Assembly (NCBI RefSeq): GCF_030546935.1
Contig: NZ_JAUOPH010000006.1
Coordinates: forward strand, 1 to 64,000
Direction of reading: 5' to 3'
DNA length: 64,000 nucleotides
Source: Marinobacter sp. 2_MG-2023
GTDB lineage: Bacteria > Pseudomonadota > Gammaproteobacteria > Pseudomonadales > Oleiphilaceae
Shown: positions 10,105-20,344 of the stretch, one piece after another
Numbering within the stretch: position 1 is the first letter of the stretch
How the letters are laid out: every line of letters begins with the position of its first letter
Notes under the pieces: model-generated
What the model was told of the DNA's origin: nothing
Seen by the model: the letters and a program-made list of their open reading frames with translations, nothing else
The model's database searches: none
Program-made: the position numbers and the translations under genes

Positions 10105-10590
10105 CTAGCCCTCCAAAGAGTCCGACTCGCTGACTGCAAGCACTCGATCCACTTGACCTCCAGTAAATCCGCGCCGAGTAAAAAACCGAGCCTGGCGTAC
10201 TTTTTCGTCCCAGTCATCGGCCAGGTCAGAGAGGCCAAAGCGTTTTTCCCGCAGTAAAAGTGCATTGCGAACCCAGTCGGCGTCAGAGAGTTCATCAAGG
10301 CAACCGGGAGCCTGATGAATGCCACGCTGCTGCAGCTCCGACAAAATCCTCAAAGGCCCGTAACCCAGATCCATACGCTGCCGCGAGTATATATCCGCAA
10401 ACCGGACATCATCCAACCAACCCTCATTCTCATAGTCATCCAGAACCATCGAGATAACCGAGCCATCAAGTTTGCGCTGCTTTAATTTCAGCGTTAGCTC
10501 CTGCCGACTGTGCTCGCGGCGGGCAAGCAGCCTTAAAGCGACCGAGCGTGCCTTATACTCCTGGTCGTCACTATTTTCCTGTTTTGCCAT
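10105..10590 (-). CDS. recX: regulatory protein RecX
   Basis: RecX modulates RecA filaments. The 161 residues fit the family, with the three-helix repeats visible (ALRLLARREHSRQELTLKL, then LDDYENEGWLDDVRFADIY and GPLRILSELQQRGI). GGAAGGG precedes the ATG. recX often lies directly downstream of recA, but recA is not in this window: the neighbours are mltF (convergent) and a DUF349 gene (divergent). Regulation independent of recA is therefore likely. Confidence 0.92.
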   Translation of the reverse strand: MAKQENSDDQEYKARSVALRLLARREHSRQELTLKLKQRKLDGSVISMVLDDYENEGWLDDVRFADIYSRQRMDLGYGPLRILSELQQRGIHQAPGCLDELSDADWVRNALLLREKRFGLSDLADDWDEKVRQARFFTRRGFTGGQVDRVLAVSESDSLEG

Positions 10591-10798
10591 TCAACCCTTC
10601 CCGCAAACGCTCACAAAACGCTAGACTAGCCCCGATTTAATGCCGTCGGGGTCGATGCCTCAATCACCTAGACGACAGTATCCGGCTTTCTGATACCGGC
10701 GATGCAAATATGCCGATCGGATACAGAGCGCCGATGGCCGATGCCGGGTTCACTTTGCCCGACACCGTTGACTGGTTTCAATCCCAAAGGACATCTCC

Positions 10799-13267
10799 AT
10801 GGCTGCATTCCTCCAGAAACTATTTAAATCCCGCAAATCCACTTCCGCACCCGACCGCAAGGCAAAAGCTCAGGCGCAACCAGTTGCTGCCCCGGTAGAG
10901 GATAAGCGAGCAGAACTGAGGGAAGAACAGCTTAAGGCATTAAACGCGGCCCAGACTCAAGAAGCCGTTGCTGGCCTGGCGATTGAAGGCTTGACTGCGG
11001 ACATCCGGCTCAAAGCCGTCAGCCAACTTGAGGACGCTGAGCTTCTTCAGCGCGTCCAAAAGCAAGCAAAAGGTCGTGACAAAGGTGTATACCAGGTGGT
11101 GCGGCAAAAGCTGCAGGTGATCCGGGATGAACAGGCTCGCCAGGAGGCAGTGTCCGAAACCATCGCGACACTGATCAGCAACGCCCGCGACCAGGCCAAA
11201 AGCGAAGATACAAAGCTCTATTCCGCCCGTCTGGACACACTTTTGAGTCAATGGGCGACCGTGGAGCCCGGTGCAACGCCGGATCAGCTCAGCGAGTTCC
11301 TTCAGTCGGTACATAGCTGTCGGGAGAGAATTGCCGGCATGAAGGCAGCCAGGTTGGAAGAAGAGCGACAACGGGAAAAACAACTTCAGCAGGAAGAAAC
11401 TCTGGCACTTATGGCCCAGACCCTTGAAGACCTCCGCCATCAGCCTGCTGAAGAGATTGCCTCCCTTGCCTCACTGGACGCCCTCCAGAAAACCCAGGAA
11501 AACCGGTGGCTGGAAGCAACTCGCGATACTCAGGTCGAAAAGCAGCAGCAAAAGACCTACGAAACGTCCATGATGGCTCTGCGCAACTACATTGCTGCAA
11601 TTCGCCATATCAATCAGGCAAAAGAGTCACTGCTCGCCCTATCTTCAGCTGTTGAGCAGGAAAAGGCCGGCCCCGAAGACCGGGAAAATGCCGTGGCCTT
11701 GCTGAAGGAAATAAACTGGCCCCAGGGCTTCCCTGCTCCGGAGTTGCTCGAGCCCGCGCGCAAACTGGCTGGAAAACCCAAGGCCCCGATTGAAAAAAGC
11801 GATGATCTGAAACAGCAACAGGCCTCAGCGGACAGCCTGCAGAAAACACTGGATCACCTGGAAGAGGCTCTTGAGGCCAAACAGCTTAAAGACTCCAGGC
11901 AACTTATGAAAACCGCACAGCAGCATTTCAAAGCTCTCGACCATCGCCTGAGCAAGGGCTTTCAGGCGCGTATGCAACTGCTTACCGCACAACTCCGAGA
12001 TCTCACTGACTGGCAGGGATTTGCGACCGAGCCAAAACAGGTAGCTCTTTGCGAACAAATGGAACACCTCGCAGAGCAGCCCATTGAACCAGAAGTAAAA
12101 TCCGAACGCATAAAAGAGCTGCAACAGGAGTGGCGAGACCTGGGCGGGTCTTCAGACCGCACACTGTGGTCTCGCTTTAAAAAGGCATCAGACAAGGCCT
12201 ATGAACCCTGCAAAGCCTATTTCAAGGCCAAATCTGGTTTGAAACAGGCGAACCTCGAAAGGCGCAAAGCAATTTGTGCCGAATTGGAGCTCTTTGTTAA
12301 CGGTGCAGACTGGAGCACGATTGATTGGAAAGCTGTCGATCGCATTCTGCAGACCGCCCGCCAGGAATGGAAAGCGGCCTGGCCCATAGAATTCCGGGAC
12401 AACCGACAAGTACAAAAACAGTTCGACGAACTACTCAAAAAACTTGAAGCGCCAATTAACGAAGAACAACGGAAAAACGAGGCTCTGAAACAAGCAATCG
12501 TAGAGCAGGCTCAGGCGTTGACCGAACACCAGCCTCTGCAAGAGGCCATGAACAAGGCCAAGGCGCTGCAATCAGACTGGAAAGCCGTCGGAATCACCCG
12601 CCATCGGGAAGACCGCAAGCTGTGGCAAGCGTTCCGCAAAGCCTGTGATGAAATTTTTGCGCGCCGGGACTCTGAGCGCTCGGAGCAGCAACAGGCAACA
12701 AAAGAAGCTGACACAGCAGCAGAGGACGTGTTGCAACAAGTTGTCAGCGTGGATTCCGACCAAGACGCTGCAGCATTGGAGCAGGCGGCCGCCACACTAC
12801 GTAGCCTTGATGAGGCTCAGGTTTCCGCAACAGTAAAAGAACAGATACAGAGGGAAAAACAGAGGCTTAGCCAGGCCGTTTCTGCACAAGAACTCAAAGC
12901 GGGCATTTCGGAATGGCAAGCGCTTGTGCTTGCACGGACAGACGCCACGGCTCCTGTACCTGGCTCGTTACCAGGCTCATGGGCCGGGCTCGCAGAAAGG
13001 CTGGGCGACCTGAACGATCAGGAACTGGTCATTCGAGCTGAGATCCTTGCAGGTGTGCCATCGCCTGAGGAAGATCAACAAAAACGCATGGAGATCCAGG
13101 TTCAGCGCCTGGCACAGGGAATCGGCTCGGGCGAAAAAACCGACAACGCCCTCCAGAGTGTTGAAGCTCTGGTCGCAAGTTGGTGTTCTCAACCAGCAGA
13201 CCACCCAGCTGACCCGTCTCTCGCAAGCCGCTTGAGTCATGCCCTGGACAAACTGATCACGAACTGA
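10799..13267 (+). CDS. DUF349 domain-containing protein
   Basis: An 822-residue, highly charged, mainly helical cytosolic protein rich in Gln, Glu, Lys and Ala, so long coiled coils are likely. DUF349-type units are visible in the middle (LQQEWRDLGGSSDRTLWSRF, then LQSDWKAVGITRHREDRKLW). AAGGA lies about 8 bases before the ATG. The family has no settled function. It is single in its direction, with recX divergent upstream and the ComFB gene convergent 3 bases downstream. Confidence 0.85.
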   Translation: MAAFLQKLFKSRKSTSAPDRKAKAQAQPVAAPVEDKRAELREEQLKALNAAQTQEAVAGLAIEGLTADIRLKAVSQLEDAELLQRVQKQAKGRDKGVYQVVRQKLQVIRDEQARQEAVSETIATLISNARDQAKSEDTKLYSARLDTLLSQWATVEPGATPDQLSEFLQSVHSCRERIAGMKAARLEEERQREKQLQQEETLALMAQTLEDLRHQPAEEIASLASLDALQKTQENRWLEATRDTQVEKQQQKTYETSMMALRNYIAAIRHINQAKESLLALSSAVEQEKAGPEDRENAVALLKEINWPQGFPAPELLEPARKLAGKPKAPIEKSDDLKQQQASADSLQKTLDHLEEALEAKQLKDSRQLMKTAQQHFKALDHRLSKGFQARMQLLTAQLRDLTDWQGFATEPKQVALCEQMEHLAEQPIEPEVKSERIKELQQEWRDLGGSSDRTLWSRFKKASDKAYEPCKAYFKAKSGLKQANLERRKAICAELELFVNGADWSTIDWKAVDRILQTARQEWKAAWPIEFRDNRQVQKQFDELLKKLEAPINEEQRKNEALKQAIVEQAQALTEHQPLQEAMNKAKALQSDWKAVGITRHREDRKLWQAFRKACDEIFARRDSERSEQQQATKEADTAAEDVLQQVVSVDSDQDAAALEQAAATLRSLDEAQVSATVKEQIQREKQRLSQAVSAQELKAGISEWQALVLARTDATAPVPGSLPGSWAGLAERLGDLNDQELVIRAEILAGVPSPEEDQQKRMEIQVQRLAQGIGSGEKTDNALQSVEALVASWCSQPADHPADPSLASRLSHALDKLITN

Positions 13268-13270
13268 TCG

Positions 13271-13534
13271 TTATTCCCGCTGATGCTCTCTGACAAACTC
13301 CCTGGCGTCCCGAACGGCGACCAGGGATTTGTCTTTCATTCCCCTGAGCTCTTCATCCGCCAGATAAAACATCATATCAATGGTGTGCCTGTAATACCGG
13401 GGCGGTAATCGATTCAGAGCGACACACATAACATCGGTCAGGAAGTCCGCGGTATCACCCGGCTCTCTCGTCGCGTTGATAGCGTCCATCACCAGGCGTT
13501 CGTAAAAATTATCAATAGCATCTCTGAAAGACAT
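13271..13534 (-). CDS. ComFB-domain protein
   Basis: An 87-residue protein matching the late-competence ComFB domain, with the hallmark ALNRLPPRYYRH segment. ComFB proteins have been reported to bind cyclic dinucleotides; that role here is inference. A very strong site (GGAGGAGG) precedes the ATG. It is convergent with the DUF349 gene and divergent from the thiolase gene. No competence operon is nearby. Confidence 0.8.
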   Translation of the reverse strand: MSFRDAIDNFYERLVMDAINATREPGDTADFLTDVMCVALNRLPPRYYRHTIDMMFYLADEELRGMKDKSLVAVRDAREFVREHQRE

Positions 13535-13743
13535 GATTCTGCGCCTCCTCCATCAGCGCGGGAGCTGTAGATAAGCCCCTGCCATCTCTTAAACATAGAA
13601 CTCCTGGCCTCGCCTGTCATTGCCCATGAGCAATTTCGCCAATCCGATTGGCAGGCCGCGTCATTACACACAGTGCAGTCAAAGGGCTATGGTGGTGTTT
13701 CTATAAGATAAATCACAAAGCAACAATCACGAGAGGAAAAGCA

Positions 13744-14952
13744 ATGACCACCGAGGCGTACATCTTCGACGCGGTCCGCACTCCGAGAGGGCGTGGAAAA
13801 AAAGACGGCTCACTTTACAGTGTCAAACCCGTTACGTTACTGACCACGGTGCTCAATGCGCTGCAGCAAAGAAATAACCTGGATACCTCCGAGGTAGACG
13901 ATATTGTTCTCGGTTGTGTTTCAGCCGTTGGTGACCAGGGCGCAGATATCGCCAAAACAGCGGCGCTCGCTGCAGACTGGGACGAGAAAGTAGCCGGCGT
14001 TACTCTCAACCGCTTCTGCGCTTCAGGCCTGGAGGCTGTAAATCTCGCGGCTATGAAAGTCCGTTCGGGCTGGGAAGATATGGTTGTTGCCGGCGGCGTA
14101 GAATCCATGTCACGCGTACCGATGGGTTCCGATGGAGGCGCCTGGGCAATGGACCCACATACCAATATGCATACCGGATTCATGCCCCAGGGTATTGGCG
14201 CTGATCTTATCGCAACCCTGGAAGGTTTCAGCCGGGAAGACGTTGACGGATTTGCCGTAAAATCCCAGCAAAAAGCCGCGAATGCCTGGAAAAATGGGTA
14301 CTTTGAAAAATCCATCGTCCCTGTGACCGACCAGAACGGCGTTGTCATTCTCGATCGCGATGAACATGTACGCGGCGACACCACCGTTGACTCCCTCTCC
14401 AGCCTGAAGCCTTCCTTCCAGATGATGGGCGAGATGGGCTTTAACAGCGTGGCTCGTGAAAAGTACCACTATGTTGAAAGGATCACTCACGTGCACCATG
14501 CAGGCAACTCCTCCGGCATGGTCGACGGCGCAACCGGCATGCTGATTGGCAGTGAAGCGAAGGGGAAGGCCCTCGGCCTGAAACCCCGCGCACGGATCGT
14601 TGCTACGGCGGTTACCAGCACCGACCCAACCATTATGCTCACCGGCCCGGCTCCAGCAACCCTGAAAGCACTGGGAAAAGCTGGCATGACCGTTGATCAG
14701 ATTGATCTGTTTGAAGTAAACGAAGCCTTTGCCTCCGTGGTAATGCGCTTCCAGAAGGAACTCTCGGTTCCCGATGAAAAAGTAAACGTGAATGGCGGAG
14801 CAATCGCTATGGGCCACCCGCTCGGAGCTACGGGCGCAATGATTCTGGGCACCTTGCTGGACGAACTGGAGCGCCGCGAGCTGCTCTTTGGTCTGGCGAC
14901 GCTTTGCGTCGGCGGCGGCATGGGTATTGCCACCATCATTGAGCGGGTCTGA
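13744..14952 (+). CDS. acetyl-CoA C-acyltransferase (thiolase)
   Basis: Thiolase of 402 residues catalysing the last beta-oxidation step, or acetoacetyl-CoA formation. The acylated Cys92 is in [10 protein letters not shown], the GHPLGATGA motif is near the C-terminus, and the second active-site Cys is in LCVGGGMG. The start is ATG 13744 with GAGAGGAAAAGC upstream; the open frame begins earlier at 13648 without support. It is 32 bases upstream of the multifunctional beta-oxidation gene, so the pair forms an operon in fadI-fadJ order, with a fatty-acid degradation role. Confidence 0.93.
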   Translation: MTTEAYIFDAVRTPRGRGKKDGSLYSVKPVTLLTTVLNALQQRNNLDTSEVDDIVLGCVSAVGDQGADIAKTAALAADWDEKVAGVTLNRFCASGLEAVNLAAMKVRSGWEDMVVAGGVESMSRVPMGSDGGAWAMDPHTNMHTGFMPQGIGADLIATLEGFSREDVDGFAVKSQQKAANAWKNGYFEKSIVPVTDQNGVVILDRDEHVRGDTTVDSLSSLKPSFQMMGEMGFNSVAREKYHYVERITHVHHAGNSSGMVDGATGMLIGSEAKGKALGLKPRARIVATAVTSTDPTIMLTGPAPATLKALGKAGMTVDQIDLFEVNEAFASVVMRFQKELSVPDEKVNVNGGAIAMGHPLGATGAMILGTLLDELERRELLFGLATLCVGGGMGIATIIERV

Positions 14953-14984
14953 AACCCACACTTTTTCTGACAGGAGAACCGATT

Positions 14985-17135
14985 ATGAGTGCCATCCGTT
15001 ACGAACTGGGTTCAGATCAGATTCTGACCCTCACTATCGATATGCCGGGCCAGTCCGCCAATACGATGAACAAGGCTTTTCGTGAAGCTCTCGAAAAGAC
15101 CGTCACCAAGGTTAAGGGCGACCTGGAAAACATTCGCGGAATTATCGTCACCTCCGCCAAAAAGACATTTTTTGCCGGTGGCGACCTCAACGAACTCCAC
15201 AAAGTCACTCGTGACGATGCCGGTTTTTTTGAAGACATGGTCAACGGCATGAAGGCGCAGATGCGTGCGCTGGAAACCTGCGGTAAGCCAGTGGTCGCAG
15301 CCATCAATGGCACGGCGCTTGGTGGTGGTTTTGAAATTGCCCTCGCCTGTCATCACCGAATAGTGCTGGACAACAACAGCATTCAGTTGGGACTTCCGGA
15401 AGTCACCCTCGGCCTGCTACCCGGCGGCGGAGGTACTCAACGCCTGCCTCGCATGATTGGGCTTGAAGCAGCGTTCCCGCTTCTTATGGAAGGTAAAAAG
15501 CTTCGCCCTTCTGGCGCACTGAAAGCCGGTATTATTGACGAACTGGCCGATTCATCAGAAGACATGATGGCAAAGGCACGGGCGTTTATCGATGCAAACC
15601 CCAGGTGCCAACAACCCTGGGACAAGAAGGGCTTCAAACTCCCCGGTGGAGCTCCCCACCATCCGGCCATGGCACAAAAACTGGCGATTGCACCCGCAAT
15701 GCTGAAGCAAAAAACCAAAGGTTGTTACCCAGCGCCTGAGCGCATTATGGCCGCAGCAGTTGAAGGCGCCCAGGTAGACTTCGATAACGGCAGCTTGATT
15801 GAAACCCGCTACTTTGCTGAATTGGCGATTGGCCAGGTGGCCAAAAACATGACTGGCACTTTCTGGTTCCAGCTGAACGATATCAACGCAGGCGGAAGCC
15901 GCCCTGAAGGCGTAGAAAGAGAAACCTTCAAAAAGGTTGGTGTGTTGGGTGCCGGCATGATGGGAGCGGGCATTGCCTACTCCACTGCAAGTAGCGGTGT
16001 CGAGGTCGTACTTAAAGATGTCTCTCTCGAAAACGCCGAAAAAGGCAAAAACTACTCCGAAAACCTGCTGGCGAAAAAAGTGAGCCGCGGTCGTATGACC
16101 GAACAGAAAAAAATGGAAGTGCTGGGCCGAATCACAGCGACCGACTCTGTCGCCGACCTGGAAGGTTGCGATCTGGTGATCGAAGCTGTATTCGAGGATA
16201 GCGAACTAAAGGCCAGGGTTACGGCCGAGGCCGAACCAAAGTTGGTCAACAACGGTATCTTCGCCTCCAACACATCTACCATTCCGATAACTCAACTGGC
16301 AGAGGCCTCCGCCACGCCGGAAAACTTCATCGGGCTGCACTTTTTCTCACCCGTCGACAAAATGATGCTAGTGGAAATCATTGTGGGCGAAAAAACCTCC
16401 GATGAGACTTTAGCGCGCGCGTTCGATTACGTTCAGCAAATTGGCAAGATTCCGGTGGTTGTGAACGACAGTCGCGGTTTCTTCACTTCTCGCGTTTTCG
16501 GTACCTTCGTGAACGAGGGAATCAGCATGCTGGCCGAGGGAGTTCACCCCTCCAGCATCGATAATGCCGGTTTGCTCGCAGGCATGCCGGTAGGACCCCT
16601 TACGATCTCCGATGAAGTCAGCCTCACCCTGATGCAGCACATCCGCAGCCAGAGTAGAAAGGACCTGGAGGCAGCGGGTGGCACCTGGCAACCACACCCG
16701 GCAGAAGCGATCATCGATCAGATGGTTAACGATCACGGGCGCAAGGGCAAGGCTGCTGGTGCTGGTTTCTACGAGTACCCCGCCAAAGGCAAGAAGTACC
16801 TTTGGCCAGAGCTTGAAACACTCTATGTGGACAGCGAAAAAGCCCGCCATGTGAAACTGCAGGATCTTAAAGACCGGATTCTGTTTATCCAGGCTATCGA
16901 AACCATTCGTTGCCTGGAAGAAGGCGTATTACGTACGGTGGAAGATGCCAACATTGGCAGTATTTTCGGTATCGGATACGCGCCCTGGACTGGCGGTGCC
17001 GTACAATTCGTCAACCAATACGGTGTGAAAGCCTTTGCTGAGCGAGCAACCGAGCTGGCTGCAGCCTACGGCGAGCGTTTTTCGCCACCGGCCCTGCTGC
17101 TGGAGCACACGGAAACGGAAAAACCCTTCAGCTGA
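14985..17135 (+). CDS. multifunctional enoyl-CoA hydratase / 3-hydroxyacyl-CoA dehydrogenase
   Basis: A 716-residue FadB/FadJ-type alpha subunit. The N-terminal crotonase domain has the oxyanion-hole segment GTALGGGFEIALACHH and EVTLGLLPGGGGTQR. The NAD-binding dehydrogenase domain starts near residue 310 with GVLGAGMMGAGIA. A C-terminal dehydrogenase fold follows. It hydrates enoyl-CoA and oxidises the product, passing it to the thiolase encoded just upstream. AGGAGAACC precedes the ATG. The gene order fits FadIJ better than FadBA, but I cannot decide between paralogues. Confidence 0.92.
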   Translation: MSAIRYELGSDQILTLTIDMPGQSANTMNKAFREALEKTVTKVKGDLENIRGIIVTSAKKTFFAGGDLNELHKVTRDDAGFFEDMVNGMKAQMRALETCGKPVVAAINGTALGGGFEIALACHHRIVLDNNSIQLGLPEVTLGLLPGGGGTQRLPRMIGLEAAFPLLMEGKKLRPSGALKAGIIDELADSSEDMMAKARAFIDANPRCQQPWDKKGFKLPGGAPHHPAMAQKLAIAPAMLKQKTKGCYPAPERIMAAAVEGAQVDFDNGSLIETRYFAELAIGQVAKNMTGTFWFQLNDINAGGSRPEGVERETFKKVGVLGAGMMGAGIAYSTASSGVEVVLKDVSLENAEKGKNYSENLLAKKVSRGRMTEQKKMEVLGRITATDSVADLEGCDLVIEAVFEDSELKARVTAEAEPKLVNNGIFASNTSTIPITQLAEASATPENFIGLHFFSPVDKMMLVEIIVGEKTSDETLARAFDYVQQIGKIPVVVNDSRGFFTSRVFGTFVNEGISMLAEGVHPSSIDNAGLLAGMPVGPLTISDEVSLTLMQHIRSQSRKDLEAAGGTWQPHPAEAIIDQMVNDHGRKGKAAGAGFYEYPAKGKKYLWPELETLYVDSEKARHVKLQDLKDRILFIQAIETIRCLEEGVLRTVEDANIGSIFGIGYAPWTGGAVQFVNQYGVKAFAERATELAAAYGERFSPPALLLEHTETEKPFS

Positions 17136-17147
17136 CCTCTCTGAATG

Positions 17148-17168
17148 GCCGGGGGGCGAGCCCCCGGC
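17148..17168 (+). terminator. GC-rich hairpin after the beta-oxidation operon
   Basis: GCCGGGGG and CCCCCGGC form a perfect 8-bp stem with a 5-base loop 12 bases after the stop codon. No T-run follows, so it is a weak or Rho-assisted terminator, or an mRNA-stabilising hairpin. Confidence 0.45.
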
Positions 17169-17384
17169 TACGGAACAGAATTGCCTGCCAAACCGACACT
17201 AACATACTGATATTAAATATATCTTTAGCAGCAGCCCGCCGAATTCATGGACAGATTGTCACGAACCGATACGCTATGCCTATAGCAACGGGTGTAGCCC
17301 TTGCCTACAATAAATTAAACAGCCCACGGGTGAACCCGCTACAGCTACATCTGGCAGGTACCCAGCATCACCAGGTATGCCTAT

Positions 17385-19556
17385 ATGACCATCGCGGAAA
17401 AAACATCTGTCCGTCGCGCGCCAAACAAAGCTGGCAGAATGGGCGTGTGCAAAGCGCTTTCCATTGCATTGCTGCTGTCTGCACCGCTCGGAATACAGGC
17501 GAAAGTGGTCGAGCCAGAAGCCTATTCTCCGGTTGCGCCTACGATTGATCAGGCTCGAGCCAATATTCTTATAGCCAGGCAACTGCAGTTTACTCACTTC
17601 CGCGATCTCGGCATCAGCGACAAGCTTTCCGGTGATGTATTTGATGCTTATCTGAACTATCTCGACAGCCAGCGGGTCTATCTGACCGGCAATGATGTCC
17701 AGGCACTCGATAACGTGAGAAGTCGACTAGGGTCAGCCCTCAAAACGGGCCAGCTACAACCGGGGTTTGATATCTATAACCTGGTTCAGCAGCGTATTAT
17801 TGAACGTCTTCAGTTTGCGCTGAAAACCATCGACGATGGCATTGGTAATCTGGACTTCAACACCGATGAAAGCATTCTGCTTGACCGCTCAGAAGCAGAA
17901 TGGGAGCCAGACCAGAAAGCGCTTGATGAACTCTGGGTAAAACGCATCAAAAATGCAGTGCTTGCACAAAGGCTCAACGGCACCGACGACGAAGCAATCA
18001 CCGACAGCCTCAAGCGACGTTATGAAGGTCAGCTCAAGCGCGCCTACCAGGCTCGTAGCGAAGATGCTTTCCAGGCATACATGAACGCCTTTACCGGCAT
18101 GTGGGATCCACACACTTCCTACTTTTCGCCGCGTACCTCCGAGAATTTCAACATCAACATGAGCCTTTCTCTCGAAGGCATAGGTGCAGTGCTGCAGTCA
18201 GATAACGAGTACACAAAAGTCGTCCGGCTCGTTCCGGGCGGGCCGGCCTCCAAGCAAGGCCAGCTCCAGCCCGCAGACAGAATCGTATCGGTTATGCAGG
18301 AAAACGAAAAACCGGTCAATGTGATTGGGTGGCGCCTTGATGAAGTGGTCGATCTTATTCGTGGCCCACGCAACTCAGTCGTCACACTCGAGGTGGTTCC
18401 CGCCAGCTCGACGGATGAAACCCTCACCAAATCCATTGCCATCAGCCGCGACGAGGTCAAACTGGAAGAGCAAAGTGCCAGCAAAGATACCATCGAGCTT
18501 GAGCGCAATGGCGAGAAATACACCGTTGGTGTGATTACCATCCCTACCTTCTACGCGGACTTCCGCGCTATGCAGGCCGGAGACCCCAACTACAAAAGCA
18601 CTACCCGGGATGTCCGGAAATTGATTGCAGAGCTCGAGGAAGATGGCGTCGATGGCCTGGTTATGGATCTGCGAAATAATGGCGGCGGCGCGCTGCACGA
18701 AGCCAACGACCTGGTAGGCCTGTTTATCGATACGGGCCCCACTGTGCAGATCCGCAATTCGAGTAACGAGGTTCAGGTTCTCAATGACGACGACGCATCG
18801 GTCGCCTACGACGGCCCTTTGGTCGTGCTCACAAATCGCATGAGCGCCTCAGCGTCGGAAATCTTTGCCGGCGCCATTCAGGACTATGGCCGCGGCCTGG
18901 TGGTTGGTTCGCAAACGTTCGGCAAAGGCACAGTTCAAGCCGTTCGACCGCTGAACCACGGCCAGCTCAAAATTACCCAGTCGAAGTTCTACCGTGTATC
19001 CGGAGGGTCAACCCAGCACAAAGGTGTGATCCCCGACATTGAGATTCCTTCACGTATTGATAAAACCCGTATCGGTGAAGATGCGCTGGATCATGCGCTG
19101 CCCTGGGATCAGATCGATGCTGTACCGCACACCCGGTATTTTGATTTCAGCGGCATTATTGACGAACTCCGCAAACGCCATGATGACCGGTTTGCCACCA
19201 ACCCGGAATTCCGCCTTCTTCAGCAGGAAATCGATTTCCTCAAAGAGCAGCGTCAGAGAGACACCGTGAGCCTTAACCTCGGTGAGCGCACTACTGACCA
19301 GGAGCAGATCGAACGAACTCGCCTGACCATTGCCAATGCGCGCAGGGAACTGCGGGGCGAGGAGCTTTTTGAGTCTCTGGATGAACTTGAGGACTGGCAG
19401 GATCTCCAGGCGGCCGACCTCAACTCTACTGATGAGGAACTGGATTTTGTGATTCGCGAAGGTGGCCACATTATGGCTGATATGCTTGAGCTGGATAACC
19501 GCATGGCTTCCATTCTTTCACCACAACAATTCGCGGCTCAGGCTGAAGCTCGGTAA
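17385..19556 (+). CDS. prc: carboxy-terminal processing protease Prc (Tsp)
   Basis: Periplasmic tail-specific serine protease of 723 residues. It has an N-terminal signal segment (ALSIALLLSAPLGIQA), a PDZ domain (about 245-330) and an S41 catalytic core with Ser in NRMSASASEIFAGA and Lys in GSQTFGKGTVQ. It degrades or trims periplasmic proteins such as cell-wall hydrolases. Its stop codon overlaps by one base the ATG of the next HTH gene (TAATG), implying translational coupling. The 249 bases upstream show no other gene. Confidence 0.94.
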   Translation: MTIAEKTSVRRAPNKAGRMGVCKALSIALLLSAPLGIQAKVVEPEAYSPVAPTIDQARANILIARQLQFTHFRDLGISDKLSGDVFDAYLNYLDSQRVYLTGNDVQALDNVRSRLGSALKTGQLQPGFDIYNLVQQRIIERLQFALKTIDDGIGNLDFNTDESILLDRSEAEWEPDQKALDELWVKRIKNAVLAQRLNGTDDEAITDSLKRRYEGQLKRAYQARSEDAFQAYMNAFTGMWDPHTSYFSPRTSENFNINMSLSLEGIGAVLQSDNEYTKVVRLVPGGPASKQGQLQPADRIVSVMQENEKPVNVIGWRLDEVVDLIRGPRNSVVTLEVVPASSTDETLTKSIAISRDEVKLEEQSASKDTIELERNGEKYTVGVITIPTFYADFRAMQAGDPNYKSTTRDVRKLIAELEEDGVDGLVMDLRNNGGGALHEANDLVGLFIDTGPTVQIRNSSNEVQVLNDDDASVAYDGPLVVLTNRMSASASEIFAGAIQDYGRGLVVGSQTFGKGTVQAVRPLNHGQLKITQSKFYRVSGGSTQHKGVIPDIEIPSRIDKTRIGEDALDHALPWDQIDAVPHTRYFDFSGIIDELRKRHDDRFATNPEFRLLQQEIDFLKEQRQRDTVSLNLGERTTDQEQIERTRLTIANARRELRGEELFESLDELEDWQDLQAADLNSTDEELDFVIREGGHIMADMLELDNRMASILSPQQFAAQAEAR

Positions 19557-20344
19557 TGGGCGAAAAAGACGCCAAGCAGGTCAGCAAAGACCAGGAAAGC
19601 CAGAACAAGGCACGCGCCCTGCAGGACATGTTGCTTGATGCGCTTCACGCTATGCGTTCGCTGGAAGAAGTTGATGACCTGCGCAAACCGACTGCGTCGG
19701 AAAAAGCACCAGAAGGCATCATTGACCGGCTCGCCAGCCTGACCGGGTCGGCATTTCGACTGGGAGCGCGTGCCACGGACACATCCTTGCGGGTAGGCAA
19801 GGCGCTGATCAACTCCCAGGAGCAACTCCGTGCCATGCTGGCAGCTGGCCAGTCTTTGAAGGACATACGGGAGGTTGCAGGGTTAACATTGTCGGAAATG
19901 AGCGACGCTCTCGATCTCCGCGACAAATCTGTACTCGAAGCTATCGAGAACGGTACCACCACGCTCTCTTTTGAGCTCATTCTCCGTTTGACAGCCCTGA
20001 TAGCACGAAACGACCCCATTCCGTTCATCATGCGCACCACCCGGAATTACAACCCCGAGGTCTGGCAGATCCTGAACGATTGGGGCATAGCCAGAGTGCC
20101 CCTGCAATTCGAGCGGGAGCGGGAATTCATCAACATTTTCCGCCGTCATGATTCTGCGAGAACGCTTTCAGATGAAGGCTTCCGCAAGGTATTGGAGTTC
20201 ACCCGGCAAAGTTTCGAAATGTCACTGCACTTCGTGGAAGATCAGGAAAGGCAGGTAGCGGAACTCCGCGCAAGCTTTGAAGAGAAACCGAAAGCGCTGC
20301 CGGAGAGCAAAGCCTCCACCGGAAAGAAACGATCACCCGAATAA
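19556..20344 (+). CDS. helix-turn-helix (XRE-like) protein coupled to prc
   Basis: A 262-residue protein with a central XRE-type HTH at about 98-150 ([27 protein letters not shown]). The N-terminal part is charged and helical and there is no obvious ligand domain or membrane segment. The start overlaps the prc stop, so it is made with the protease. Its 3' end overlaps convergent mtnA by 12 bases. The DNA target is unknown; control of prc or of envelope stress genes would be speculation. Confidence 0.75.
   Translation: MGEKDAKQVSKDQESQNKARALQDMLLDALHAMRSLEEVDDLRKPTASEKAPEGIIDRLASLTGSAFRLGARATDTSLRVGKALINSQEQLRAMLAAGQSLKDIREVAGLTLSEMSDALDLRDKSVLEAIENGTTTLSFELILRLTALIARNDPIPFIMRTTRNYNPEVWQILNDWGIARVPLQFEREREFINIFRRHDSARTLSDEGFRKVLEFTRQSFEMSLHFVEDQERQVAELRASFEEKPKALPESKASTGKKRSPE

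Noticed and set aside
14110..14961. 283-codon frame antisense to the thiolase gene
   Set aside because: The thiolase on the opposite strand has all catalytic motifs; the antisense frame has no recognisable domain.
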